Source: Methylopumilus sp947499625
GTDB taxonomy: Bacteria; Pseudomonadota; Gammaproteobacteria; Burkholderiales; Methylophilaceae
DNA length: 64,000 bases
Assembly: GCA_965234475.1 (NCBI GenBank)
Contig: OZ248397.1
Location: forward strand, 124,001-188,000
Reading direction: 5' to 3'
A program made the translations under genes and the position numbers. Within the stretch, counting starts at the first letter, position 1. The number at the start of each line of letters is the position of its first letter. Shown here one piece after another: positions 26,118-34,008 of this stretch. The notes beneath the pieces were generated by a model. The model did no database searches. It was not told where the DNA came from and saw only the letters and a program-made list of their open reading frames with translations.

Positions 26118-26146
26118 TTTAGATTTCGAATGAAATTTTGTATAAT
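26118..26146 (+). promoter_or_regulatory. Probable sigma70-type promoter for petABC
   Basis: A perfect TATAAT lies at 26141-26146 with a weak -35 (TTTAGA, 26118-26123) 17 bases upstream. It is in the 126-base gap between tatC and petA and would give a leader of about 65 bases. Only the -10 is strong. Confidence 0.55.
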
Positions 26147-26217
26147 GTAGCAACTTTTTTTAGAGTTCACGTCTCTCAACCATATTAATTTCATAAAAAC
26201 ATACTTTCATTAAGATC

Positions 26218-26817
26218 ATGACAAATCATCAAGACGACAAAATAGACAAAAAGAAAAGAAGTTTTTTAATTGCAGCTACCACTGTAACTGGCGCAATTGG
26301 TGCAGGAGCGATTGCCGTTCCATTTTTATCAAGTATGACACCAAGTGAACGCGCTAAAGCTGCCGGAGCTCCTGTTGAAGTTGATTTAAGTAAGATTGAA
26401 GCAGGATCTATGATTACGACTGAATGGAGAGGTCAGCCAGTTTGGATTATTAATCGCTCTAAGGTAATGTTGGATGATTTGAAAAAAAACGACCCCAATC
26501 TTTCCGACCCTAATCTTGATGTAATTTCTCAGCAGCCAAGTTATTGCAAGAATGCGACAAGATCTCTTAAGCCAAATTTGCTTGTCCTAGTTGGTATTTG
26601 CACTCATTTGGGTTGTTCACCAACTGCTAAATTAGAAACGCAAGGTGATATGGGCGAAAATTGGAGTGGGGGATTTTTCTGCCCATGTCATGGCTCTAGA
26701 TTCGATTTAGCTGGTCGAGTATATAAGGGGTCCCCAGCGCCAATCAATCTTGTAGTACCACCACACAAATATATAGATGAAAGAACCATTTTAATTGGCG
26801 AAGACAATATTGGATAA
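26218..26817 (+). CDS. petA: Cytochrome bc1 Rieske iron-sulfur subunit
   Basis: Holds the [2Fe-2S] cluster that takes the first electron from ubiquinol in complex III. The 199-residue protein has an N-terminal Tat-type signal anchor (helix about 17-38). Rieske ligands are C128 and H130 (CTHLGC) and C155 and H158 (CPCHGS), with C133 and C157 forming the disulfide. The Tat motif reads KKRSFL at residues 12-17, with Lys-Arg where Arg-Arg is usual. The tat genes lie just upstream, and petB and petC follow. Confidence 0.97.
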   Translation: MTNHQDDKIDKKKRSFLIAATTVTGAIGAGAIAVPFLSSMTPSERAKAAGAPVEVDLSKIEAGSMITTEWRGQPVWIINRSKVMLDDLKKNDPNLSDPNLDVISQQPSYCKNATRSLKPNLLVLVGICTHLGCSPTAKLETQGDMGENWSGGFFCPCHGSRFDLAGRVYKGSPAPINLVVPPHKYIDERTILIGEDNIG

Positions 26818-26840
26818 GTTGTATTTAAAAGGTATAAACA

Positions 26841-28133
26841 ATGAATAAAACAAAAATTAATAACAGTGGTTTGTTGGCATGGGTAGATGAGAGATTTCCA
26901 CTATCATCTTTGATTACCAACCACCTCACCAAGTATTACGCACCTAAAAACTTTAACTTTTGGTATTTTTTTGGGGCACTTGCTCTTCTTACTCTCATCC
27001 TTCAGCTTGTCACTGGACTTTTGTTGACTATGCATTACAAACCTGACGCAGAATTAGCATTTGCATCAGTTGAATATATCATGCGAGATGTTTCATTTGG
27101 ATGGTTAATAAGATATATGCACTCTACAGGGGCATCTTTATTTTTTGTCGTTGTGTACATGCACATGTTTAGAGCTTTAATCTATGGTTCTTATAAGAAT
27201 CCAAGAGAACTTTTGTGGCTCTTTGGTGTAGCTATTTTTCTTTGTTTAATGGGGGAAGCTTTTTTTGGATATCTTTTACCTTGGGGCCAAATGTCATACT
27301 GGGGCGCGCAAGTCATTGTAAATCTATTTTCTACTATTCCATTTATAGGCCCAGACTTATCCGAGTGGCTCAGAGGTGATTACTTGGTATCAGATGCAAC
27401 ACTAAATCGTTTTTTTGCTTTTCATGTGATTGCTCTTCCTATAGTGCTATTAGGCCTAGTTTTTTTTCATCTTGTAGCATTGCATGAAGTTGGGTCAAAC
27501 AATCCCGATGGTATTGACATTAAAAAAAATCTGGATAAAAAAACAGGCATTCCTTTAGATGGAATTCCATTTCATCCCTATTACACAGTCAAAGATCTTA
27601 TAGGTGTTTCTACTTATTTAATTGTCTTTGCCTTAATTGTTTTTTACTTACCTGAAATGGGAGGATACTTCCTTGAAGCTAATAATTTTATTCCCGCGAA
27701 TCCCTTAGTCACGCCTGCGCACATTGCTCCAGTTTGGTACTTCACGCCTTATTATTCAATTCTTCGCGCAGTTCCACCTATAATGAATTCTCAATTTCCA
27801 GGTGTTGCTGCCATGGGGCTATCTGTAATTATATTTGCATTTTTGCCATGGCTCGATAGAAGCGAGGTTAGATCAATTCGATACAAAGGAATTTTATTTA
27901 AACGTTGGATCGCATTATTTGCAACAAGCTTCATTGTTTTGGGTTACCTAGGCACTGAGCCATCAAATGTTTGGGGGCAATTCTCCAGTGCAATACCTTT
28001 CATTGGTGGAGTTGATAAAGCTACAATAGCTGCTCGAATCTTTACAGTTACATACTTTTCCTTTTTTGTCCTAATGCCTTATTACAGCAAGAGAGATAAA
28101 ACAAAGCCCGTCCCTTCTAGAGTTCAGTATTGA
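26841..28133 (+). CDS. petB: Cytochrome bc1 cytochrome b subunit
   Basis: Membrane quinol-oxidising subunit with two haems b. In 430 residues the haem ligands are H94/H108 (14 apart) and H195/H210 (15 apart). The quinol-site motif is PVWY (297-300) rather than PEWY. The substitution and the extra residue between the second histidine pair are, to my knowledge, usual in beta- and gammaproteobacterial cytochrome b. C-terminal helices continue to the end, so the protein is of full bc1 type. It overlaps petC by one base. Confidence 0.97.
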   Translation: MNKTKINNSGLLAWVDERFPLSSLITNHLTKYYAPKNFNFWYFFGALALLTLILQLVTGLLLTMHYKPDAELAFASVEYIMRDVSFGWLIRYMHSTGASLFFVVVYMHMFRALIYGSYKNPRELLWLFGVAIFLCLMGEAFFGYLLPWGQMSYWGAQVIVNLFSTIPFIGPDLSEWLRGDYLVSDATLNRFFAFHVIALPIVLLGLVFFHLVALHEVGSNNPDGIDIKKNLDKKTGIPLDGIPFHPYYTVKDLIGVSTYLIVFALIVFYLPEMGGYFLEANNFIPANPLVTPAHIAPVWYFTPYYSILRAVPPIMNSQFPGVAAMGLSVIIFAFLPWLDRSEVRSIRYKGILFKRWIALFATSFIVLGYLGTEPSNVWGQFSSAIPFIGGVDKATIAARIFTVTYFSFFVLMPYYSKRDKTKPVPSRVQY

Positions 28134-28834
28134 TGAAATCTCTAACTAAATTTTTTTTGATAGGATTATTTTTTTGTAACGTTGGACTCGCAAATGATGG
28201 CCCAATTCTAGAAAAAGCACCTATTGATTTAACTGACCAACAATCTCTTCAAAGAGGGGCAAAAACATTCATTAATTATTGTTTAAATTGTCACAGCGCG
28301 AACTATATGAGATACAACCGCTTAAAAGATATCGGTTTGTCTGATAGTTTAATTAAAGAGAATTTACTTTTTACAGCAGAAAAAGTTGGTGAGCCAATGA
28401 AAATTGCGATGACCAAAAAAGATGCTAAGGCTTGGTTTGGTGCAACTCCTCCTGACCTTTCTGTTGAGGTAAGGGCGAGAGGTTCAGATTGGGTTTATAG
28501 TTATCTAAGAGGATATTATCGTGATGCATCTTCGCCCACAGGATGGAACAACACCGTTTTCGTTAAAACAGCGATGCCTCATATTTTATGGAAGTTACAG
28601 GGTGATCAAAAGCTAAACGAAGAACACCACACTTTAGAGATCGTTAAACCAGGGACGCTTTCGGCGAAAGAATATGATGCGTTTGTAGGAGACCTTGTAA
28701 ATTATCTTACCTTCATGTCAGAGCCCTCAAAGTTAAAAAGACTCGATATGGGGTATTATGTTTTATTATTTCTCGGCTTGCTATTAGTTTTAACAGTCAA
28801 ACTTAAGAAAGAATTTTGGAAAGACATTAAATAA
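28133..28834 (+). CDS. petC: Cytochrome bc1 cytochrome c1 subunit
   Basis: Passes electrons from the Rieske protein to soluble cytochrome c. The protein has a signal peptide, the haem motif CLNCH followed by SANYMRYNRL, a likely axial Met in the TAMPHILW segment, and a C-terminal membrane anchor (about the last 30 residues). The ATG at 28133 overlaps the petB stop (TGATG) and is preferred to the TTG one codon earlier. Length is 233. Confidence 0.95.
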   Translation: MKSLTKFFLIGLFFCNVGLANDGPILEKAPIDLTDQQSLQRGAKTFINYCLNCHSANYMRYNRLKDIGLSDSLIKENLLFTAEKVGEPMKIAMTKKDAKAWFGATPPDLSVEVRARGSDWVYSYLRGYYRDASSPTGWNNTVFVKTAMPHILWKLQGDQKLNEEHHTLEIVKPGTLSAKEYDAFVGDLVNYLTFMSEPSKLKRLDMGYYVLLFLGLLLVLTVKLKKEFWKDIK

Positions 28835-28836
28835 TT

Positions 28837-29436
28837 ATGATGAAATTATATTCAGGATCGATCGATCCTTTTAGCCATCGCTGCAGAATTGTTTTATTTG
28901 AAAAAGGCATGGACTTTGAAGTTGTAGATGTTGACTTAGCTAATAAACCGGAAGATTTAGCTATATTAAGCCCGCATAATTCCGTTCCCGTTTTAGTAGA
29001 AAGAGATCTTGTATTAACAGACGCTAATATTATTAATGAATATATTGATGAACGCTTTCCTCATCCTCAGCTTATGCCAGCAGACCCAGTAATGAGAGCA
29101 AGAGCACGTTTATTTTTAAGTGATTTTGAAAAACAATTATTTGTTCATATACCCGCCTTAGAATCTCCTGATGAATCTACTAAAGAGATTGCAAGAAAAC
29201 ATGTGCGCGATAATTTGCTTTTGATCGTCCCCATTTTTTCTAAACAACAACATTTATTGAGTGACGAGTTTTCGATGCTAGATGTTGCGATTGCTCCTTT
29301 ATTATGGCGCTTGGGTCATTATGGTATTGAGCTTCCAAATCAAGCAGCACCATTACTCAAATATGCAGAGAAATTATTCTCAAGACCACTTTATGCTGAC
29401 GCAATGACACCTTCAGAAAAAGCGATGAGAAAATAA
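28837..29436 (+). CDS. sspA: Stringent starvation protein A (GST fold)
   Basis: Glutathione-transferase-like protein that in E. coli binds RNA polymerase and alters transcription in stationary phase. The 199-residue protein has an N-terminal thioredoxin-like domain (SGSIDPFSHRCRIVLFEKG) and an all-helical C-terminal domain. The conserved NSVPVLVERDLVLTDANII segment is present. Position after petABC and before sspB is usual in beta- and gammaproteobacteria. Confidence 0.92.
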   Translation: MMKLYSGSIDPFSHRCRIVLFEKGMDFEVVDVDLANKPEDLAILSPHNSVPVLVERDLVLTDANIINEYIDERFPHPQLMPADPVMRARARLFLSDFEKQLFVHIPALESPDESTKEIARKHVRDNLLLIVPIFSKQQHLLSDEFSMLDVAIAPLLWRLGHYGIELPNQAAPLLKYAEKLFSRPLYADAMTPSEKAMRK

Positions 29437-29446
29437 TTCAGTAGCA

Positions 29447-29833
29447 ATGGCAAAATCAGCCTCAACCAAACCTTATCTTGTAAGAGCGATTTATGAATGG
29501 TGTGTTGCTGAACAATTCACGCCGCACTTGCTTGTAAAGATAGATCAAAACACCTTGGCGCCCAGAGCTTTTATTAAAGATGGAAAAATTCTTCTTAATT
29601 TAAGCCCCGGGTCTATTAAAGATTTGCTTATGGGGGATGAAGCAATAACCTTTTCAGCAAGATTTAATGGCGCCCCTGAAAGTTTATATCTGCCTATTTC
29701 AGCCGTTGAGGGAATATACGCCAAAGAAAATGGTGAAGGACTGTTCTTTGAAGTGAAAGAAGATCAAGAACTGGGCTCAAAAGAAATTAAAAAATCACCC
29801 AATAAACCTAAATTAACTCTAGTTAAGAACTAA
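29447..29833 (+). CDS. sspB: ClpXP specificity-enhancing factor SspB
   Basis: Adaptor that tethers ssrA-tagged peptides to ClpXP. The 128-residue protein has the folded domain (KPYLVRAIYEWCVAEQFTPHLLV, later ITFSARFNG and LPISAVEGIYAKENG) and, after an acidic/basic linker, a short C-terminal tail ending PKLTLVKN that matches the ClpX-binding peptide pattern. Confidence 0.93.
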   Translation: MAKSASTKPYLVRAIYEWCVAEQFTPHLLVKIDQNTLAPRAFIKDGKILLNLSPGSIKDLLMGDEAITFSARFNGAPESLYLPISAVEGIYAKENGEGLFFEVKEDQELGSKEIKKSPNKPKLTLVKN

Positions 29834-29858
29834 AAAACTAGTTCAAATTTAAATAAAT

Positions 29859-29867
29859 TGGTATAGT
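29859..29867 (+). promoter_or_regulatory. Probable extended -10 promoter of the tRNA-Thr gene
   Basis: TGGTATAGT (29859-29867) is an extended -10 element (TGn plus TATAGT). A GC-rich discriminator, GCGCC, follows it, as in stringently controlled stable RNA promoters. No good -35 hexamer is seen. Confidence 0.5.
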
Positions 29868-29883
29868 AGCGCCTCCTGATAAC

Positions 29884-29959
29884 GCCGGATTAGCTCAGTT
29901 GGTAGAGCAGCGCACTTGTAATGCGAAGGTCGTCAGTTCGATTCCGACATCCGGCACCA
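29884..29959 (+). tRNA. tRNA-Thr (TGT)
   Basis: Complete 76-base cloverleaf including encoded CCA. The acceptor arm GCCGGAT pairs with ATCCGGC. The anticodon loop CTTGTAA gives anticodon TGT. The T arm reads GTTCGATTC. First of a cluster of four tRNA genes before tuf. Confidence 0.97.
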
Positions 29960-30002
29960 TCTTAGTTCATATTTATCCCTTATCTATAAGTCCCTCATTA
30001 GT

Positions 30003-30031
30003 TTGACAAAAATCAAAAAAACCAACATAAT
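30003..30031 (+). promoter_or_regulatory. Strong promoter before tRNA-Tyr
   Basis: A perfect -35 TTGACA (30003-30008) is followed, after 17 bases, by CATAAT (30026-30031). The expected start is about 30038, just before the tRNA-Tyr gene at 30046. It probably drives tRNA-Tyr, tRNA-Gly, tRNA-Thr and tuf. Confidence 0.7.
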
Positions 30032-30045
30032 TTAGGGTTCGGTTT

Positions 30046-30130
30046 GGAGGGGTGGCCGAGTGGTTAAAGGCGACGGACTGTAAATCCGTTCTCTCTGAGT
30101 ACGAAGGTTCGAATCCTTCCCCCTCCACCA
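30046..30130 (+). tRNA. tRNA-Tyr (GTA)
   Basis: Class II tRNA of 85 bases with a long variable arm and encoded CCA. The acceptor GGAGGGG pairs with CCCCTCC. The anticodon loop CTGTAAA gives GTA. Confidence 0.97.
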
Positions 30131-30179
30131 TGAGTAATGGCCTCTTTTGAGGCGACGTGGAGATTAGATCCATGGGTGT

Positions 30180-30255
30180 GCGGGTGTAGCTCAGCTGGTA
30201 GAGCATTAGTTTTCCAAACTAAATGTCGCGAGTTCGAACCTCGTCGCCCGCTCCA
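30180..30255 (+). tRNA. tRNA-Gly (TCC)
   Basis: Cloverleaf of 76 bases with encoded CCA. The acceptor GCGGGTG pairs with CGCCCGC with one G-T pair. The anticodon loop TTTCCAA gives TCC. Confidence 0.96.
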
Positions 30256-30277
30256 GATATATTGAGAATTTGGACAC

Positions 30278-30352
<75 letters not shown>

Positions 30353-30394
30353 GTAGATTTTTTGAAGAATGTAATTAATTTAGGATATAACATT

Positions 30395-31585
30395 ATGGCT
30401 AAAGGCAAATTTGAACGCACCAAACCCCATGTGAACGTTGGCACAATTGGTCACGTTGACCATGGTAAGACAACACTTACAGCGGCAATCACAACGATTC
30501 TTGCTAAGAAATTTGGCGGAGAAGCTAAGGCTTACGATCAAATTGATGCGGCGCCAGAAGAAAAAGCACGTGGTATTACAATTAATACAGCCCACGTAGA
30601 ATACGAAACAGCAAATCGCCATTATGCGCACGTTGACTGCCCAGGCCATGCTGACTATGTTAAAAATATGATTACAGGTGCAGCGCAGATGGACGGCGCA
30701 ATCCTTGTATGTTCAGCAGCTGACGGCCCAATGCCTCAAACACGTGAACATATCCTTTTAGCTCGCCAAGTAGGCGTGCCTTACATTGTGGTCTTCTTAA
30801 ATAAAGCAGACATGGTGGATGACAAAGAATTATTAGAGCTCGTTGAAATGGAAGTGCGTGATCTTTTAACGAAGTATGACTTCCCAGGCGACAAAACACC
30901 GATCATCATAGGCTCTGCAAAATTAGCGCTCGAAGGTGACCAATCTGAAATTGGTGAACCATCAATTTTTAAATTAGCTGAAGCACTTGATTCTTATATA
31001 CCAATGCCAGAACGTGCAATCGACGGTGCATTCTTAATGCCAGTTGAAGATGTGTTTTCAATCTCAGGTCGCGGTACTGTAGTGACTGGTCGTATTGAGC
31101 GCGGCATTGTTAAAGTAGGTGATGAAATTGAAATCGTAGGTATTAAACCTACACTTAAAACAACATGTACAGGCGTTGAAATGTTCCGTAAGTTACTTGA
31201 CCAAGGTCAAGCAGGCGACAACGTAGGTGTGTTGTTACGTGGTACAAAACGTGAAGAAGTTGAACGTGGTCAAGTATTAGCTAAAGCAGGTTCAATCACA
31301 CCACATACAAAATTCGCTGCAGAGATCTATGTGCTTGGTAAAGATGAAGGTGGTCGTCATACACCATTCTTCAATGGCTACCGCCCACAGTTCTACTTCA
31401 GAACCACAGACGTAACAGGTGCTGTTGATTTACCAGCAGGCACAGAAATGGTGATGCCAGGTGACAACGTGTCAATCACAGTAACTCTCATTGCACCAAT
31501 CGCAATGGAAGAAGGTTTACGCTTTGCGATTCGTGAAGGTGGCCGCACAGTAGGTGCTGGTGTTGTTGCTAAGGTGATTGAATAG
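30395..31585 (+). CDS. tuf: Elongation factor Tu, copy 1
   Basis: GTPase delivering aminoacyl-tRNA to the ribosome. The 396-residue protein has G1 GHVDHGKT, G3 DCPGH and G4 NKAD, and all three domains. The true start is the ATG at 30395 behind TAGGA; an in-frame extension back to 30308 only reads through tRNA-Thr. The gene appears identical to copy 2 at 46668 over its whole length, which suggests gene conversion. Codon choice is more biased (GGT, CGT, GTA, ACA) than in neighbouring metabolic genes, as expected for high expression. Confidence 0.98.
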   Translation: MAKGKFERTKPHVNVGTIGHVDHGKTTLTAAITTILAKKFGGEAKAYDQIDAAPEEKARGITINTAHVEYETANRHYAHVDCPGHADYVKNMITGAAQMDGAILVCSAADGPMPQTREHILLARQVGVPYIVVFLNKADMVDDKELLELVEMEVRDLLTKYDFPGDKTPIIIGSAKLALEGDQSEIGEPSIFKLAEALDSYIPMPERAIDGAFLMPVEDVFSISGRGTVVTGRIERGIVKVGDEIEIVGIKPTLKTTCTGVEMFRKLLDQGQAGDNVGVLLRGTKREEVERGQVLAKAGSITPHTKFAAEIYVLGKDEGGRHTPFFNGYRPQFYFRTTDVTGAVDLPAGTEMVMPGDNVSITVTLIAPIAMEEGLRFAIREGGRTVGAGVVAKVIE

Positions 31586-31607
31586 TTTTAAAGATAAATT
31601 TTATTTT

Positions 31608-31683
31608 AGGCCAGTAGCTCAATTGGTAGAGTATCGGTCTCCAAAACCGAGGGTTGGGGGTTCGAGACCCTCCTGGCCTGCCA
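31608..31683 (+). tRNA. tRNA-Trp (CCA)
   Basis: Cloverleaf of 76 bases with encoded CCA, between tuf and secE. The acceptor AGGCCAG pairs with CTGGCCT. The anticodon loop CTCCAAA gives CCA. The T arm is GGTTCGAGACC. Confidence 0.97.
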
Positions 31684-31702
31684 TTAAAAGAAAGAAGTAT
31701 TA

Positions 31703-32047
31703 ATGACTGATAAGTTAAAAATTGTTTTTTCATTCTTACTTTTTGCAGCAGGAATAGTTGGGTTTTATCTATTAAGTGGCCAAGCCTTAGTGCTAAGAAT
31801 ATTAGCAATTCTTGCTGGGCTTGGATTTGCAGGAATAGTTTTTTGGAAAACAGCCCTTGGCCAAAAGACATTTGGATTTGTTAATGAATCTATTGTTGAA
31901 GCTAAAAGAGTTGTTTGGCCAACAAGAAAAGAAACAATACAAATGACAATTACTGTATTTATTCTAGTTGCTGTGATGGCAGTTTTTTTGGCATTAGTAG
32001 ATATAAGTTTTTCATACATGATTAATTGGTTATTGGGACGGGGTTAG
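31703..32047 (+). CDS. secE: Preprotein translocase subunit SecE
   Basis: Clamp subunit of the SecYEG channel. The 114-residue protein has three hydrophobic segments, the proteobacterial form, and the conserved cytoplasmic motif AKRVVWPTRKE before the last helix. It sits between tRNA-Trp and nusG as in most proteobacteria. Confidence 0.96.
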   Translation: MTDKLKIVFSFLLFAAGIVGFYLLSGQALVLRILAILAGLGFAGIVFWKTALGQKTFGFVNESIVEAKRVVWPTRKETIQMTITVFILVAVMAVFLALVDISFSYMINWLLGRG

Positions 32048-32049
32048 TA

Positions 32050-32586
32050 ATGACGATGCGCTGGTATGCTGTCCAAGCTTTTTCTGGATATGAAAAGTTA
32101 GTTCAAAAAGGATTATTTGAAAGAATTGAGCGATCAAATCTTCAAAATCTTTTTGGCGACATTTTAGTGCCTGTGGAAGAGGTCATTGAAATGAAAGCTG
32201 GCCAAAAAAAATTAAGCGAAAGAAAACTATACCCAGGTTATGTTCTCGTGCAAATGGAAATGAATGATGAGAGCTGGCATTTAGTTAAAAGCACGCCTAA
32301 GGTAACAGCTTTTATTGGCGGGAGCGCGCTAAAACCGACACCGATTAAAGATAAAGAAGTAGAAATTATTTTACAGCGCATGGATGAAAGCAAAACTAAT
32401 CCAACGCAAAAACTTACCTTTGAAAAAGGCGAGTCAATTCGAGTTATTGATGGACCGTTTAAAGAGTTCTCAGGAACGATTGAAGACATCAATTACGAAA
32501 AAAGCAAACTTAAAGTATCTGTAGTTATTTTTGGTAGAGCAACACCAGTGGAGCTTGAGTTTGGCCAAGTAGAAAAAGAAGTTTAG
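32050..32586 (+). CDS. nusG: Transcription elongation/antitermination factor NusG
   Basis: Binds RNA polymerase and couples it to the ribosome or Rho. The N-terminal NGN domain begins RWYAVQAFSGYEKLV and the C-terminal KOW domain contains VIDGPFKEFSGTIEDIN. The ATG at 32050, two bases after the secE stop, gives 178 residues; the ATG at 32056 is also possible. An upstream in-frame TTG at 32026 inside secE is unlikely. Confidence 0.97.
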   Translation: MTMRWYAVQAFSGYEKLVQKGLFERIERSNLQNLFGDILVPVEEVIEMKAGQKKLSERKLYPGYVLVQMEMNDESWHLVKSTPKVTAFIGGSALKPTPIKDKEVEIILQRMDESKTNPTQKLTFEKGESIRVIDGPFKEFSGTIEDINYEKSKLKVSVVIFGRATPVELEFGQVEKEV

Positions 32587-32608
32587 TTGTACAGCAGTAA
32601 AAATTAAC

Positions 32609-32642
32609 TAGGGAGCTTTTTAAAAAAAAGCGTTTGTACCTA
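32609..32642 (+). promoter_or_regulatory. Candidate L1 operator in the rplK leader
   Basis: Upstream of rplK the mRNA can form an outer stem TAGG/CCTA (32609-32612, 32639-32642) and an inner stem GCTTTTT/AAAAAGC (32615-32621, 32625-32631) with an asymmetric internal loop containing GTTTGTA. Two helices joined by an asymmetric loop are the known shape of ribosomal protein L1 targets, and L1 autoregulates rplKA in E. coli. The match is by shape only. Confidence 0.4.
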
Positions 32643-32657
32643 ATTTAGGAGAATGAA

Positions 32658-33089
32658 ATGGCAAAGAAAATCGTTGGCTATATAAAGCTTCAAATTCCGG
32701 CCGGCAAAGCGAATCCAAGTCCACCAGTAGGACCTGCGCTAGGCCAAAGAGGCTTAAATATTATGGAGTTTTGTAAAGCATTTAATGCTGCTACACAAAC
32801 TGTTGAACCCGGACTACCTATTCCTGTGGTGATTACCGCTTTTGCTGACAAGAGCTTTACTTTTGTTATGAAAACGCCACCCGCATCAATTCTAATTAAA
32901 AAAGCTGCGAAATTAGAAAAGGGCTCACCAAGACCGAACACAGACAAAGTTGGAAAAATTACTAGAGCTCAAGCTGAAGAAATTGCTAAAACAAAAATGG
33001 CAGATCTTACAGCTTCTGACATGGATGCTGCAGTGCGAACAATCGCTGGCAGTGCTCGAAGCATGGGCATAGAAGTGGAGGGTATATAA
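32658..33089 (+). CDS. rplK: 50S ribosomal protein L11
   Basis: Binds the GTPase-associated centre of 23S rRNA with L10-L12. The 143-residue protein has the N-terminal PAGKANPSPPVGPALGQRG loop, where thiostrepton acts, and the C-terminal rRNA-binding domain. It is preceded by AGGAG and followed after one base by rplA. Confidence 0.98.
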   Translation: MAKKIVGYIKLQIPAGKANPSPPVGPALGQRGLNIMEFCKAFNAATQTVEPGLPIPVVITAFADKSFTFVMKTPPASILIKKAAKLEKGSPRPNTDKVGKITRAQAEEIAKTKMADLTASDMDAAVRTIAGSARSMGIEVEGI

Positions 33090-33090
33090 G

Positions 33091-33780
33091 ATGCCACTAA
33101 ATAAAAGAATTACAACATTAAGATCTAAAGTTGACCGTGATAAATCATATCCTGCTCAAGAAGGTCTTCAACTCGTTAAAGAAACAGCAACAGCAAAATT
33201 TGATGAATCAGTAGACGCAGTAATTAACTTAGGTATTGACGCTAAAAAATCTGATCAACTCATTCGCGGTGCATTAGTCCTTCCAAACGGTACAGGTAAA
33301 ACAATACGTGTTGCCGTATTTGCTCAAGGTGCCGCAGCTGAAGCTGCAAAGGCAGCAGGTGCAGATATTGTGGGATTTGATGATCTCGCTGAAAAAATTA
33401 AAGGCGGCATGATGGATTTTGACGTTGTTATTGCAACACCAGATGCTATGAAAGTTGTTGGCGCACTTGGACAAGTTTTAGGTCCAAGAGGCTTAATGCC
33501 GAATCCAAAAGTAGGAACGGTCACACCTGATACAGCTGCAGCAGTTAAAAATGCAAAAGGTGGACAAGTTCAATATAGAACTGATAAAGGCGGTATTGTG
33601 CATTGCACTATTGGCCGAGCATCTTTCTCTGTTGATCAATTAAAAGGTAATTTAGCGGCATTGATTGATGCAATTAATAAAGCTAAACCACCCTCAACAA
33701 AAGGTATTTTTGTAAAAAAATTATCGGTTTCTAGCACGATGGGTGCTGGCGTAAGAATCGATTCAACAAGTTTAGTGTAA
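33091..33780 (+). CDS. rplA: 50S ribosomal protein L1
   Basis: Forms the mobile L1 stalk at the E site and in E. coli represses its own operon. The 229-residue protein has the signature GPRGLMPNPKVGTV and FDESVDAVINLGIDAKKSDQ. The gene is one base after rplK. It is followed by the long rplJ leader. Confidence 0.98.
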   Translation: MPLNKRITTLRSKVDRDKSYPAQEGLQLVKETATAKFDESVDAVINLGIDAKKSDQLIRGALVLPNGTGKTIRVAVFAQGAAAEAAKAAGADIVGFDDLAEKIKGGMMDFDVVIATPDAMKVVGALGQVLGPRGLMPNPKVGTVTPDTAAAVKNAKGGQVQYRTDKGGIVHCTIGRASFSVDQLKGNLAALIDAINKAKPPSTKGIFVKKLSVSSTMGAGVRIDSTSLV

Positions 33781-33792
33781 AGAATTAAAAAC

Positions 33793-34008
33793 AAGCGGAA
33801 GCTTTTTTAAAAAGAACTTTGGGTTCATTGATACGAAAGTATCAATGAAGCTTTCAAAGACCGTAGGTGCTAACAAGTCTAATTCTAGTGATTTTTTGCT
33901 AGAGCCTACGCAGATGGCGGTACCCCTAAGGGATAGCATCCTGATAAAGGTCGCCGTAATGTTGGTATTAAGTTTACTTAATACTTAATTTAACGGAAGG
34001 AGAAGACC
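33793..34008 (+). promoter_or_regulatory. L10 leader upstream of rplJ
   Basis: This 228-base gap is the longest in the window and is highly structured. It has a perfect 11-bp hairpin with a GAAA tetraloop (33824-33849), a stem CGTAGG/CCTACG (33862-33867, 33905-33910) enclosing TCTAG/CTAGA (33884-33888, 33899-33903), and a stem GGCG/CGCC (33916-33919, 33952-33955). Its position and layout fit the L10 leader, where L10(L12)4 binds to repress rplJL translation. A short hairpin with a T-run (33793-33808) precedes it. Confidence 0.75.

Noticed and set aside
29973..30206. A 77-codon minus-strand reading frame with GFEPSYSERTDLQSVAFNHSATPP.
   Set aside because: It is the reverse strand of tRNA-Tyr and its flanks. 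This peptide pattern is a well-known false annotation over tRNA genes.
31569..31871. A 100-codon minus-strand frame with GGSRTPNPRFWRPILYQLSY.
   Set aside because: It reads antisense to tRNA-Trp and the start of secE, another classic false protein.
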